A stretch of 6,818 nucleotides of DNA, taken from JALEGB01 sp038530925. GTDB taxonomy: Bacteria; Pseudomonadota; Alphaproteobacteria; Rhodobacterales; Rhodobacteraceae. The number at the start of each line of letters is the position of its first letter. The stretch's first letter is position 1. A model generated the notes under the pieces. It was given only the letters and a program-made list of their open reading frames with translations, had not been told where the DNA came from and made no database searches. Where the stretch lies: positions 1 through 6,818 of the forward strand of contig JBCBCG010000211.1 of assembly GCA_038530925.1 (NCBI GenBank), read 5' to 3'. Below, one piece after another: positions 1-6,221 of this stretch. A program made the position numbers and the translations under genes.

Positions 1-306
1 GAGCCGCTCCGCCAGCGTTTTCCAGAGCGTCGCGAAATGGCCGGTCTCAAACATCAGAACGCGGTCGCCGGGCGAAAGGGTGTTCACCAGCGCCGCCTCC
101 CACGCGCCAGTGCCGGAGGCCGGGAAAATCACCACCGGGTGGCGCGTCTTGAAGATCGACCGCATGCCTTCCAGCGCCGCTTTGCCCACCGCCGCGAAGT
201 CAGGCCCGCGGTGATCCATCACCGCATTGTCCATCGCCCGCAGAATACGGTCGGGCGTGTTGCTCGGCCCTGGGATCTGAAGAAAGTGCCGCCCGGCTTT
301 GCGCAT
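1..306 (-). CDS. Class V aminotransferase, serine/alanine-glyoxylate type (N-terminal part)
   Basis: This is a PLP-dependent fold-type I aminotransferase, running leftward and cut by the window edge after 102 codons; the family is usually about 380-400 residues. The N-terminus reads MRKAGRHFLQIPGPSNTPDR, the characteristic opening of serine-glyoxylate and alanine-glyoxylate aminotransferases. It is followed by DHRGPDF (31-37), the PLP-phosphate-binding segment ASGTGAWEAALVN (63-75) and ETGHFATLW (87-95). The catalytic lysine lies outside the window. Family members move an amino group from serine, alanine or aspartate to glyoxylate, making glycine, in the cytoplasm. ATG at 306 is chosen because an AAGGGGAG-like ribosome site (complement of 311-318) lies just upstream; an in-frame ATG at 321 would include that site inside the gene. 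It is divergent from the FAD/Fe-S oxidoreductase. The amino donor cannot be decided from this part, and aspartate-glyoxylate aminotransferase (BhcA-like) remains possible. Confidence 0.9.
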   Translation of the reverse strand, partial: MRKAGRHFLQIPGPSNTPDRILRAMDNAVMDHRGPDFAAVGKAALEGMRSIFKTRHPVVIFPASGTGAWEAALVNTLSPGDRVLMFETGHFATLWKTLAERL

Positions 307-308
307 GC

Positions 309-318
309 CTCTCCCCTT
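309..318 (-). promoter_or_regulatory. Ribosome binding site of the aminotransferase gene
   Basis: On the minus strand the bases before the ATG at 306 read AAGGGGAGAGGC. This purine-rich run lies about 6 nt from the start codon. It favours this ATG over the in-frame ATG five codons upstream (319-321). Confidence 0.6.
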
Positions 319-390
319 CATCACCGCGCTTGTCGCCGTTGAGCGGCCGTCGCGGGGCCGGAGCGGCTTGCCTTCGCGCTCCGAACGTCC

Positions 391-411
391 TTTTGTATTT
401 TGTATACAGAA
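391..411. promoter_or_regulatory. Candidate GntR/FCD operator between divergent genes
   Basis: The octamer TGTATACA (401-408) is a perfect palindrome, and it extends to TTTTGTATACAGAA (398-411) with a single mismatched pair (400/409). The half-site is also duplicated as a direct repeat: TTTTGTA occurs at 391-397 and again at 398-404. The stretch is strikingly AT-rich against its GC-rich surroundings. FCD-type GntR regulators commonly bind TTGTATACAA-like palindromes; MatR of rhizobia is one example. Such a regulator is encoded at 3428-4102. The site lies 22 nt before the oxidoreductase ATG at 433 and about 92 nt before the aminotransferase start. TATACA (403-408) could itself serve as a -10 element, in which case binding would block transcription. 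Binding by the neighbouring regulator is inferred, not shown. Confidence 0.55.
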
Positions 412-419
412 TTCGGATC

Positions 420-423
420 GGAG
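420..423 (+). promoter_or_regulatory. Shine-Dalgarno GGAG deciding the oxidoreductase start
   Basis: GGAG is 9 nt before ATG 433 and only 3 nt before ATG 427, so spacing favours 433. A start at TTG 400 would place the operator palindrome inside the coding sequence and has no visible ribosome site. Confidence 0.45.
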
Positions 424-432
424 TGGATGTCA

Positions 433-3402
433 ATGACCAGCGTCGCGCCGTCTCGCCTCGCAAAGGCGCGCCGAAACGCAGCGGCCGGAGAGAGCCGTCT
501 TGAAGCCCGGCTCGCCGCCGCGCTGAGCGGCGAGGTGATGTTCGGCGCCTTCGACCGCGGGCGCTACGCCACAGACGCCTCGATCTATCAGATGACGCCG
601 CTCGGCGTGGTCGCGCCGAAATCCGCGGCGGAAGCGGCGGCGGCGCTTCAGATCGCGCGGGAGGAAGGCGCGCCGGTTCTGCCCCGCGGCGGCGGCACCT
701 CCCAATGCGGGCAGACGGTGAACGAAGCGCTTGTGCTCGACCTTTCGCGCCACATGAACCGATTGATTTCATTGGATGTCGGGGCGCGCATAGCGGTTGT
801 CGAGCCCGGCATGGTGCTCGATGAGCTGAACGCGCTCTTGAAGCCGCATGGGCTCTGGTATCCGGTTGACGTCTCCACCTCCTCCCGCGCGACGATCGGC
901 GGGATGACCGCGAACAACTCCTGCGGCGCGCGCTCGATCCGCTATGGCGCCTCGCGCGACAACGTGCTGGCGATCGATGCGATCCTGGCGAGCGGCGCGA
1001 AGGCGCGCTTCGGCGAAATCGATCCGGACGCGCTTGGCAATGGCGAGACCGACGCGCTGTTCCGCGCGCTCCTCGCTCTCGGCGCGCGGGAGCACGAGGA
1101 GATCGCCGCGCGGTTCCCTGAGGTCGCGCGCCGCGTCGGCGGCTACAACATCGATGCGCTGACGCCGGCGCAGACCCGACCGAATCTCGCGCATCTCTTG
1201 GTCGGCTCGGAAGGCACGCTCGCCTTCTCCGAAGCGATCACTCTAAAGCTCTCGCCGCTGCCCGGCCCGAAAGTGATGGGCGTCTGCCATTTCCCGAGCT
1301 TCTACGCGGCGATGGATGCGACCCAGCATTTGGTGAAACTCGATCCCACCGCCGTGGAGCTGGTCGACCACACGCTGATCAAACTCGCCCGGGAGATCCC
1401 GCTCTTCCGCGCCTCGATCGAGCGCTTCACCCGCGGCGATCCCGCGGCGCTGCTGATCGTGGAGTTCGCCGAGCCCGATCGCGAAGAAAACCTCCGCCGC
1501 CTCGCGGCGCTGCATGAGGTGATGGCGGCGCTCGGCTTTCGCTGGGGCGATCCCGGCAAACAAGAAGGCGGCGTGGTCGAGGCCGTCGATCCCGCGCTGC
1601 AAGCGACCATCACAGAGGTGCGCAAGCAGGGCCTCAACATCATGATGTCGATGAAGAGCGAGGGCAAACCGGTCAGCTTCATCGAGGATTGCTGCGTCGA
1701 GCTCAAAGACCTCGCCGCTTACACCGACCGGCTGATCGGCATCTTCCGCCGCCACGGCTCTGAGCCGACTTTCTACGCCCACGCCTCCGTCGGCACGCTG
1801 CATGTCCGCCCCGTGCTGAACATGAAGACCCAAGCCGGCGCCGACGCGATGCGCGCCATCGCGGAGGAGACCTTCGAGATGGTGCGCGAATACAAGGGTT
1901 CGCATAGCGGCGAACATGGCGACGGCATCGTGCGCTCGGAGTTTCATGAGAGCATGTTCGGCCCGCGCATGACCGCCGCCTTCGGCGAGGTGAAGCGGCT
2001 TTTCGATCCGGACGGGCTGCTCAACCCGGGCAAGATCGTCGATCCGCCGAAAATGGACGACCGCAGTCTCTTTCGCTACGCGCCTGACTATTCCGTCCCT
2101 GAGATCGACAGCGTGTTTCGCTGGCTCGGCCATGGCGGCGCCGGCCGCGGCCTGCAGGGCGCCGTGGAGATGTGCAATAACAATGGCGCTTGCCGGAAGT
2201 TGAAGGACGGCGTGATGTGCCCGTCCTTTCGCGTCACGCGCCAAGAGCGCGACGCGACCCGCGGGCGCGCCAACACGCTGCGCCTCGCCCTCTCGGGCCA
2301 ACTCGGACAGGACGCCTTCGCCTCGGATGAAATGGCGGAGACGATGAAGCTCTGCGTCTCTTGCAAAGGTTGCCGCCGCGAATGTCCGACCGGCGTCGAC
2401 ATGGCGAAGATGAAGATCGAGGTGCTGGCCGCGCGCGCCAAGCGCGATGGCGTCTCTTTGCGCGATCGGCTGGTCGCCTACATGCCGCGCTACGCGCCCT
2501 TTGCGCGGCGCCTGCCCTTCCTGATGAACCTGCGCGACCGGATCCCGGGCCTCGCCTGGCTGTCAGAAAAGCTTCTGGGCCTCAGCGCCGAGCGCTCGCT
2601 GCCGGTCTGGTCCTCGACCAGTTGGCGCGCCTCGCCCACCGCAGGCCTGGAGAGCGCAGACGTCGTGCTATTCGCCGACAGCTTCAACCGCGCCTTCGAG
2701 CCAGAGAACCTGCAGGCGGTGGAGCGGGTGCTGCGCGCCGCCGGCGTCGCCTACGCTGTGGCCGAGCCGCCTTCGGGTCGGCCGCTCTGCTGCGGGCGCA
2801 CCTTCTTCGCCGCCGGCCTTGTCGAGGAGGCGCGCGCCGAGTTGGAGCGCAGCCTCGCCGTGCTCCGGCCCGCGCTGGAGCGCGGCGCGACGGTGATCGG
2901 GCTCGAGCCCTCTTGCGTCCTCACCTTCCGCGACGAGGCGCCCCAGCTGCTCGAGGATTGGCCGGCCGCGCTCGGCGAACGGGTGATGCTGTTCGAGGAG
3001 TATCTCGAACCGGCGCTGGCCGAAGGACGGCTGACGCTCCCCCTCGGACCCGTCGCGGCGAAAACGGCGCTGCTGCACGGCCATTGCCATCAGAAAGCGT
3101 TCAACCTCACGCCGCAGATCCTGAAGCTTCTGGCGCGAATCCCGGAGCTTGAGGCCTCGTTGATCCCCTCGTCCTGCTGCGGCATGGCCGGCGCGTTTGG
3201 TTATCAGGCGGAGACGGCTGAGATCAGTCGCCGCATGGGCGAGCTCAGCCTGTTGCCGGCGGTGCGCGCGGCGGATGCGGCGACGGTGGTGTTGGCCGAC
3301 GGCACGTCCTGTCGTCATCAGATCGCCGATGGCGCAGGCCGCGAGGCGCTGCATGTCGCTCGGCTCTTGGCGGATGCGGCCGAGTCTGCGACAGTTCCCT
3401 AA
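433..3402 (+). CDS. FAD-binding and (Fe-S)-binding fused oxidoreductase (YdiJ/GlcD-GlcF-like)
   Basis: Predicted 989-residue fused 2-hydroxyacid dehydrogenase. The PCMH FAD domain (about 54-285) has the pyrophosphate loop RGGGT (85-89), NNSCG (161-165) and GSEGTLA (258-264). The GlcD-type C-terminal domain (about 285-540) has HASVGTLH (His450, His457) and GEHGDG (Glu494, His495), matching the metal and catalytic positions of D-2-hydroxyglutarate dehydrogenases. A ferredoxin-like region has Cys581/587/596, then CxxCxxCxxxCP (641-651). Paired CCG domains follow, with CCG at 786 and 915 and Cys828, 885 and 960. Length and order match the family of E. coli YdiJ (a D-2-hydroxyglutarate dehydrogenase), though the complete CCG half is GlcF-like. 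Electrons would pass from FAD through Fe-S clusters to an acceptor. ATG 433 is preferred because GGAG (420-423) lies 9 nt before it; ATG 427 and TTG 400 are in-frame alternatives. No stop interrupts it. The substrate (glycolate, lactate, 2-hydroxyglutarate or other) is unresolved. Confidence 0.93.
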   Translation: MTSVAPSRLAKARRNAAAGESRLEARLAAALSGEVMFGAFDRGRYATDASIYQMTPLGVVAPKSAAEAAAALQIAREEGAPVLPRGGGTSQCGQTVNEALVLDLSRHMNRLISLDVGARIAVVEPGMVLDELNALLKPHGLWYPVDVSTSSRATIGGMTANNSCGARSIRYGASRDNVLAIDAILASGAKARFGEIDPDALGNGETDALFRALLALGAREHEEIAARFPEVARRVGGYNIDALTPAQTRPNLAHLLVGSEGTLAFSEAITLKLSPLPGPKVMGVCHFPSFYAAMDATQHLVKLDPTAVELVDHTLIKLAREIPLFRASIERFTRGDPAALLIVEFAEPDREENLRRLAALHEVMAALGFRWGDPGKQEGGVVEAVDPALQATITEVRKQGLNIMMSMKSEGKPVSFIEDCCVELKDLAAYTDRLIGIFRRHGSEPTFYAHASVGTLHVRPVLNMKTQAGADAMRAIAEETFEMVREYKGSHSGEHGDGIVRSEFHESMFGPRMTAAFGEVKRLFDPDGLLNPGKIVDPPKMDDRSLFRYAPDYSVPEIDSVFRWLGHGGAGRGLQGAVEMCNNNGACRKLKDGVMCPSFRVTRQERDATRGRANTLRLALSGQLGQDAFASDEMAETMKLCVSCKGCRRECPTGVDMAKMKIEVLAARAKRDGVSLRDRLVAYMPRYAPFARRLPFLMNLRDRIPGLAWLSEKLLGLSAERSLPVWSSTSWRASPTAGLESADVVLFADSFNRAFEPENLQAVERVLRAAGVAYAVAEPPSGRPLCCGRTFFAAGLVEEARAELERSLAVLRPALERGATVIGLEPSCVLTFRDEAPQLLEDWPAALGERVMLFEEYLEPALAEGRLTLPLGPVAAKTALLHGHCHQKAFNLTPQILKLLARIPELEASLIPSSCCGMAGAFGYQAETAEISRRMGELSLLPAVRAADAATVVLADGTSCRHQIADGAGREALHVARLLADAAESATVP

Positions 3403-3414
3403 AGCCACTTCTTT

Positions 3415-3418
3415 GGAG
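3415..3418 (+). promoter_or_regulatory. Ribosome binding site of the GntR regulator
   Basis: GGAG lies 9 nt before GTG 3428 and 12 nt after the oxidoreductase stop codon. It supports the short intergenic start rather than ATG 3374 inside the preceding gene. Confidence 0.45.
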
Positions 3419-3427
3419 CTGCTCCCA

Positions 3428-4102
3428 GTGAAAGACGGCGTTGATCAGATCCACCGAAGCACGCTGCCGACGGCGCTGGTCGACAGCCTGCGCCAGCTGA
3501 TCGTCGAAGGCGAGCTGGCGCCAGGATCGAAGGTGAACGAAGCGGCGCTCTGCGCCCGGTTCGACGTGTCCCGCACGCCGCTGCGCGAGGCGCTGCGCAC
3601 GCTGGAGACCGAGGGCCTGATCGTGCTCCGCCCGCGACGCGGCGCGATGGTGGCGGAGTTCACGCAGGCCGAGCTCGACCAAGCCTTTCCCGTGCTCGCG
3701 GCGCTCGAAGCGCTGGCTGGAGAGCTGGCCTGTCCGAATTTGACCGACGCCGATCTCAACCGGGCGCGCGCGCTGCAAGAGGAGCTTGAGGCGAGCTGGC
3801 GCGACGGCGATCTTCATCGCTATGGCGCGGCGAACGCCGAGACGCATGCGCTGATTTTGAACGCGGCGGAAAATCCGACGTTAACCCGATCGGTGCGAAC
3901 GCTCGATGCGCGCGTCAGGCGAGCGCGGGTGCTGGTGAACATGGCGCCGAGCCGTTGGGCCGCGGCGGTGGCGGAGCACCGGGACATTCTCGCGGCGATG
4001 GAGGCGCGGGACGCGGCGCGTCTCAGCACGGTTCTGAAACGGCACATCACCAACAAGCTCTTGTCTTTGCGCGCTCAATTGCGAGAGCGAGGCGAAGGCT
4101 GA
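3428..4102 (+). CDS. GntR family transcriptional regulator, FCD (FadR) subfamily
   Basis: Predicted 224-residue DNA-binding regulator, a normal length for the FCD group. A winged helix-turn-helix spans about 10-76, with LRQLIVEGELAPGSKVNE (21-38) and the recognition-helix signature VSRTPLREALRTLETEGL (47-64). The all-helical FCD ligand domain covers about 83-215. It shows three histidines spaced like the FCD metal site, His140, His184 and His206. The residue four before His140 is Asn136, where Asp is usual. The start is taken as GTG 3428, with GGAG (3415-3418) 9 nt upstream. TTG 3413 and ATG 3374 are in-frame alternatives; the latter would overlap the preceding gene. The gene lies 25 nt after the oxidoreductase with no terminator between, so co-transcription is likely. 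FCD regulators usually sense small carboxylic acids and repress their own locus. The palindrome at 398-411 is the obvious candidate operator. Confidence 0.92.
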   Translation: MKDGVDQIHRSTLPTALVDSLRQLIVEGELAPGSKVNEAALCARFDVSRTPLREALRTLETEGLIVLRPRRGAMVAEFTQAELDQAFPVLAALEALAGELACPNLTDADLNRARALQEELEASWRDGDLHRYGAANAETHALILNAAENPTLTRSVRTLDARVRRARVLVNMAPSRWAAAVAEHRDILAAMEARDAARLSTVLKRHITNKLLSLRAQLRERGEG

Positions 4103-4145
4103 GCCCGCGGCTCGGCCGCGAACTCGATGCGTCGCCGCGCCCGAG

Positions 4146-4169
4146 CGCTTCGGCGGGACGCCGGAAGCG
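4146..4169. repeat. Imperfect inverted repeat (hairpin) after the GntR gene
   Basis: CGCTTC (4146-4151) pairs with GAAGCG (4164-4169) and GGC (4152-4154) pairs with GCC (4160-4162), leaving G4163 bulged and a 5-nt loop. It lies 44 nt after the GntR stop codon. With no T-tract downstream, a transcript-end or RNA-stability role is only a guess. Confidence 0.35.
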
Positions 4170-4243
4170 GCGCATTGCTGCAACGTAGGCGCGTCGTCGA
4201 ACATAAATCGAAGTTAATGCGGCGAAGTCCGTTCGAAGAGGTG

Positions 4244-4260
4244 CGCCGCAGGCTGCGGCG
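4244..4260. repeat. Perfect 7-bp inverted repeat with 3-nt loop
   Basis: CGCCGCA (4244-4250) and TGCGGCG (4254-4260) are exact reverse complements around GGC. It sits in the leader of the TIR-like gene, directly before TATAAG (4264-4269). It could be an operator-like dyad or an RNA hairpin; nothing shows which. Confidence 0.35.
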
Positions 4261-4407
4261 GGCTATAAGGCTGCCCGTGGGAGCGCATCACACGACAAGG
4301 GGGTCGGTGGCGCGCGCATGGGGTGGCCGAAAGGCGAGACGACGCCAGCTGCGGCGAAGCGAGATCTTCGTCGGGATCGCAAGGGCGCGCTCGCAAGAGC
4401 CGATTTG

Positions 4408-4415
4408 GGAGGGAG
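4408..4415 (+). promoter_or_regulatory. Strong Shine-Dalgarno deciding a UUG start
   Basis: GGAGGGAG ends 6 nt before TTG 4422, ideal spacing. No ATG or GTG lies nearby in that frame; the next upstream candidate, GTG 4323, has no comparable site. Translation from TTG 4422 starts exactly at the first predicted strand of the TIR-like fold (MVDILILF). Confidence 0.65.
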
Positions 4416-4421
4416 AGTGCC

Positions 4422-5942
4422 TTGGTCGACATTCTGATCCTGTTCCAGGAAGATGGGGAAGAGGTCGCGACGCGCCTGGCCTGGGCGGCGGCGGAGCGCG
4501 GCTACAGCGTTTGGGGCGATCCCGGCCATTTCACCTCAGGCCCTGATGAAGAGCTTGAAGCCGCCACGCGCGCCGCGCGCTGCGTGATGCTGCTTTGGTC
4601 CAAAGGGATGGTGGCGGATGCGGCGAAGAAAGCCGAGATCTACGCCAAGATGGATCCCAAGCGCGTTTGCGCCGCGACTCTCTCGCCAGGCCTTGAGCCG
4701 CCGGAGCCGTGGCGGAGCCGGCCGAGCGACGATCTCAGCCGGATCGCCCAATCGCCGCAGGCGCTGACGGTGTATCTCGATCGCGCGCTGCGCGCGGCCG
4801 GCGCGCCTAGCGATAAGCGCGAGCGCATGGCGGCGGTCGATCGCCTGCGCGAGGCGGAGGAGGACGCGGCGGCCTGGCGCGCGATCCGCGGCATGTCCGG
4901 CACCGAGGCGTATGACGCTTATCTGCGTCGCTTCGGCCATGGCGGCCTGTTCGCCGCGCTCGCGAAGCGCAAAAAGCTCGCCGCGGCGCCGAAAACCGCC
5001 GCGGTGCCGGCGCCGGCCAAAGCCGCGCCCGCCGTCAAAACGCAAGCGCCGGAGGCGCCCAAGCCGAAGGCGCCGGCCGCCGTCGCCGAGCGCAAGGGCG
5101 GCGGCCGCAGCCCGGTGCTGCTGGTCGCAAGCGGCGCCGCCGCGGCCTCGATCGTGTTCGGCGGCTTGACGCTGATGACGGGCGGCGATCTGCGCCGGCT
5201 CGATGGCGGCCCCACCCAAGAAGCGCTGGCGCTGCAAAACGCTGAGGAGATGGGCGCGGATCTCTCCGCCGAGTTGAACGAGACGCGCCAGGAATTGGCG
5301 CGGGCGCGGCGCTCGCTGGAAACCCGCAACGCCGCGATCGCCGAGATGGAGATCGCGCTGGCGGACGCCGAAGCGATCGCGGCGCAATCCGGCGCCGGCG
5401 CGTCGGAGCGCGAAGCGGCGGCCAAGCGCGCCCGCGCCGATCTGCAAGACCGCCTGGCCGAGGCGGCGCGCGGGCGGGCTGATCTGGAGAAGACCATCGC
5501 CGAGCAGGAGCGCGCCTTGCGCACGATGGCCTCGCGGCTGAGACGCGCCGAGACCGATCTAGCGCAATCCCGCGACGCCCGCTCCAAATCTGAGGCTGAG
5601 CGCGCGGAGGAGGCGGCCGAGCTGCAAGCCGCGTTCGAGGCCAGCCAATCGGAAGTCCGGCGCGCGAACACCATCCTCAGCGCCGCGCGGCGGCGGATCG
5701 AAGCGCTGGAGGCGGAGCGATCGGAGCTGCGCGCCGCGGCGACCGAGAGCGGAGCGGACGACGGAGCGGTGAACTCTTCCGCCGGCGTGCGCCAATTGCC
5801 GGCGCGCCTGGCCACGCAGCAGGAGGAGCAAGAGCCGCAGGCGGCCCCGACCGAAGTGGCGCGCGCGGCGTTGCCGGCGCACACGCCGGATCCAGACAGC
5901 GCCGCGCCGGCTTCGGCGCCGCTTCCGAAGCGGCGGCCCTGA
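4422..5942 (+). CDS. TIR-like domain protein with one transmembrane helix and coiled coil
   Basis: Predicted 506 residues. The N-terminus (1 to about 127) follows the alternating pattern of a bacterial TIR domain: strand VDILILF (2-8), helix, strand YSVWGDP (28-34), helix, strand CVMLLWS (54-60), helix with Glu72, strand RVCAATL (81-87), then PPEPW and DDLSRI (103-108) as in TIR_2 proteins. Glu72 lies 12 residues after Ser60, the spacing of the catalytic Glu in TIR NADases. Residues 149-185 resemble a W...YL.RFGHGGLFAALA-type helical motif. A Lys/Pro/Ala-rich linker (186-229) precedes a membrane helix (230-252). A long charged heptad-like coiled coil (about 266-438) and a Pro/Ala-rich tail follow. 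The positive linker suggests the TIR domain is cytoplasmic and the coiled coil periplasmic. NADase activity, a defence role and partners are inference; it may instead be a scaffold. UUG start chosen for its ribosome site. Confidence 0.75.
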   Translation: MVDILILFQEDGEEVATRLAWAAAERGYSVWGDPGHFTSGPDEELEAATRAARCVMLLWSKGMVADAAKKAEIYAKMDPKRVCAATLSPGLEPPEPWRSRPSDDLSRIAQSPQALTVYLDRALRAAGAPSDKRERMAAVDRLREAEEDAAAWRAIRGMSGTEAYDAYLRRFGHGGLFAALAKRKKLAAAPKTAAVPAPAKAAPAVKTQAPEAPKPKAPAAVAERKGGGRSPVLLVASGAAAASIVFGGLTLMTGGDLRRLDGGPTQEALALQNAEEMGADLSAELNETRQELARARRSLETRNAAIAEMEIALADAEAIAAQSGAGASEREAAAKRARADLQDRLAEAARGRADLEKTIAEQERALRTMASRLRRAETDLAQSRDARSKSEAERAEEAAELQAAFEASQSEVRRANTILSAARRRIEALEAERSELRAAATESGADDGAVNSSAGVRQLPARLATQQEEQEPQAAPTEVARAALPAHTPDPDSAAPASAPLPKRRP

Positions 5943-5988
5943 GACGCGAAGTGCGCGCCGCGCCGCGCGGCTGAGACGACCCTTTTTT

Positions 5989-6011
5989 CGCCGCGCGGGC
6001 TTCGCGCGGCG
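5989..6011. repeat. Perfect 9-bp inverted repeat preceded by a T6 tract
   Basis: CGCCGCGCG (5989-5997) and CGCGCGGCG (6003-6011) are exact reverse complements around a 5-nt loop, 46 nt after the TIR-like gene's stop. A run of six T (5983-5988) comes immediately before it, not after it, so it is not a canonical terminator on either strand. Confidence 0.55.
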
Positions 6012-6123
6012 ATGCGCGCGCCGGAACGAGCGCGCCCGCCTGAGCGATGAGCGCGCCCGCAAGCGGCGCCGCGGCGGGTAAGAGCCGGAGCGCCCCTGCG
6101 GATACGAGCCGCTCGCGGGTTCG

Positions 6124-6145
6124 GCGTCGGAGCGACGCTCCTTTT
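6124..6145 (+). terminator. Possible intrinsic terminator (hairpin plus TTTT)
   Basis: Two overlapping stems are possible: GCGTCG/CGACGC (6124-6138) or GGAGC/GCTCC (6129-6141), the second directly followed by TTTT (6142-6145). It is 180 nt downstream of the TIR-like gene, so it would end either that transcript or a short RNA made within the intergenic region. The T-run is short, so confidence is limited. Confidence 0.4.
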
Positions 6146-6197
6146 GCAGGCGAGAACCGCGGACAGGCGAGCGCCTTGAACAGTCGGATCAGCGTCG

Positions 6198-6221
6198 GCG
6201 CGGCGCGCGCGCACGCCGCGC
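6198..6221. repeat. 8-bp inverted repeat around alternating CG loop
   Basis: GCGCGGCG (6198-6205) pairs with CGCCGCGC (6214-6221) across the 8-nt loop CGCGCGCA. In DNA this GC-alternating sequence can easily arise by composition alone, so no function is assigned. Confidence 0.3.

Larger units (their letters stand above)
4103..4421. other. 319-nt leader without a supported gene; GC-rich hairpins
   Basis: No reading frame here has both a ribosome site and recognisable protein character. Hairpins visible: CGCGGC/GCCGCG (4106-4120, 3-nt loop); a 9-bp stem with one bulged G (4146-4169); and CGCCGCA/TGCGGCG (4244-4260, 3-nt loop). None is followed by a T-run, so they are not classical intrinsic terminators. 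The only AT-rich patch is 4201-4219, containing ATAAAT and GTTAATG. TATAAG at 4264-4269 resembles a -10 box but has no convincing -35 partner. The stretch presumably carries the end of the GntR transcript and the promoter of the TIR-like gene. Confidence 0.5.

Noticed and set aside
1243..2301. Long minus-strand open frame (about 350 codons) opposite the oxidoreductase
   Set aside because: It is antisense to a confidently identified enzyme. The His/Ala/Arg-rich translation shows no domain pattern, typical of GC-rich mirror frames.
4127..4546. Plus-strand frame of about 139 codons spanning the leader and the start of the TIR-like gene
   Set aside because: It overlaps the well-supported TIR-like start in another frame, and its Arg-rich translation has no recognisable pattern.
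6110..6141. tRNA-like T-arm motif GGGTTCG followed by a hairpin
   Set aside because: No acceptor stem, D-arm or anticodon arm can be folded around it, and the hairpin fits a terminator better.
4919..6214. Minus-strand open frame of about 430 codons opposite the TIR-like gene
   Set aside because: Ser/Ala/Arg-rich translation mirroring the coiled-coil codons, with no ribosome site or recognisable motif.
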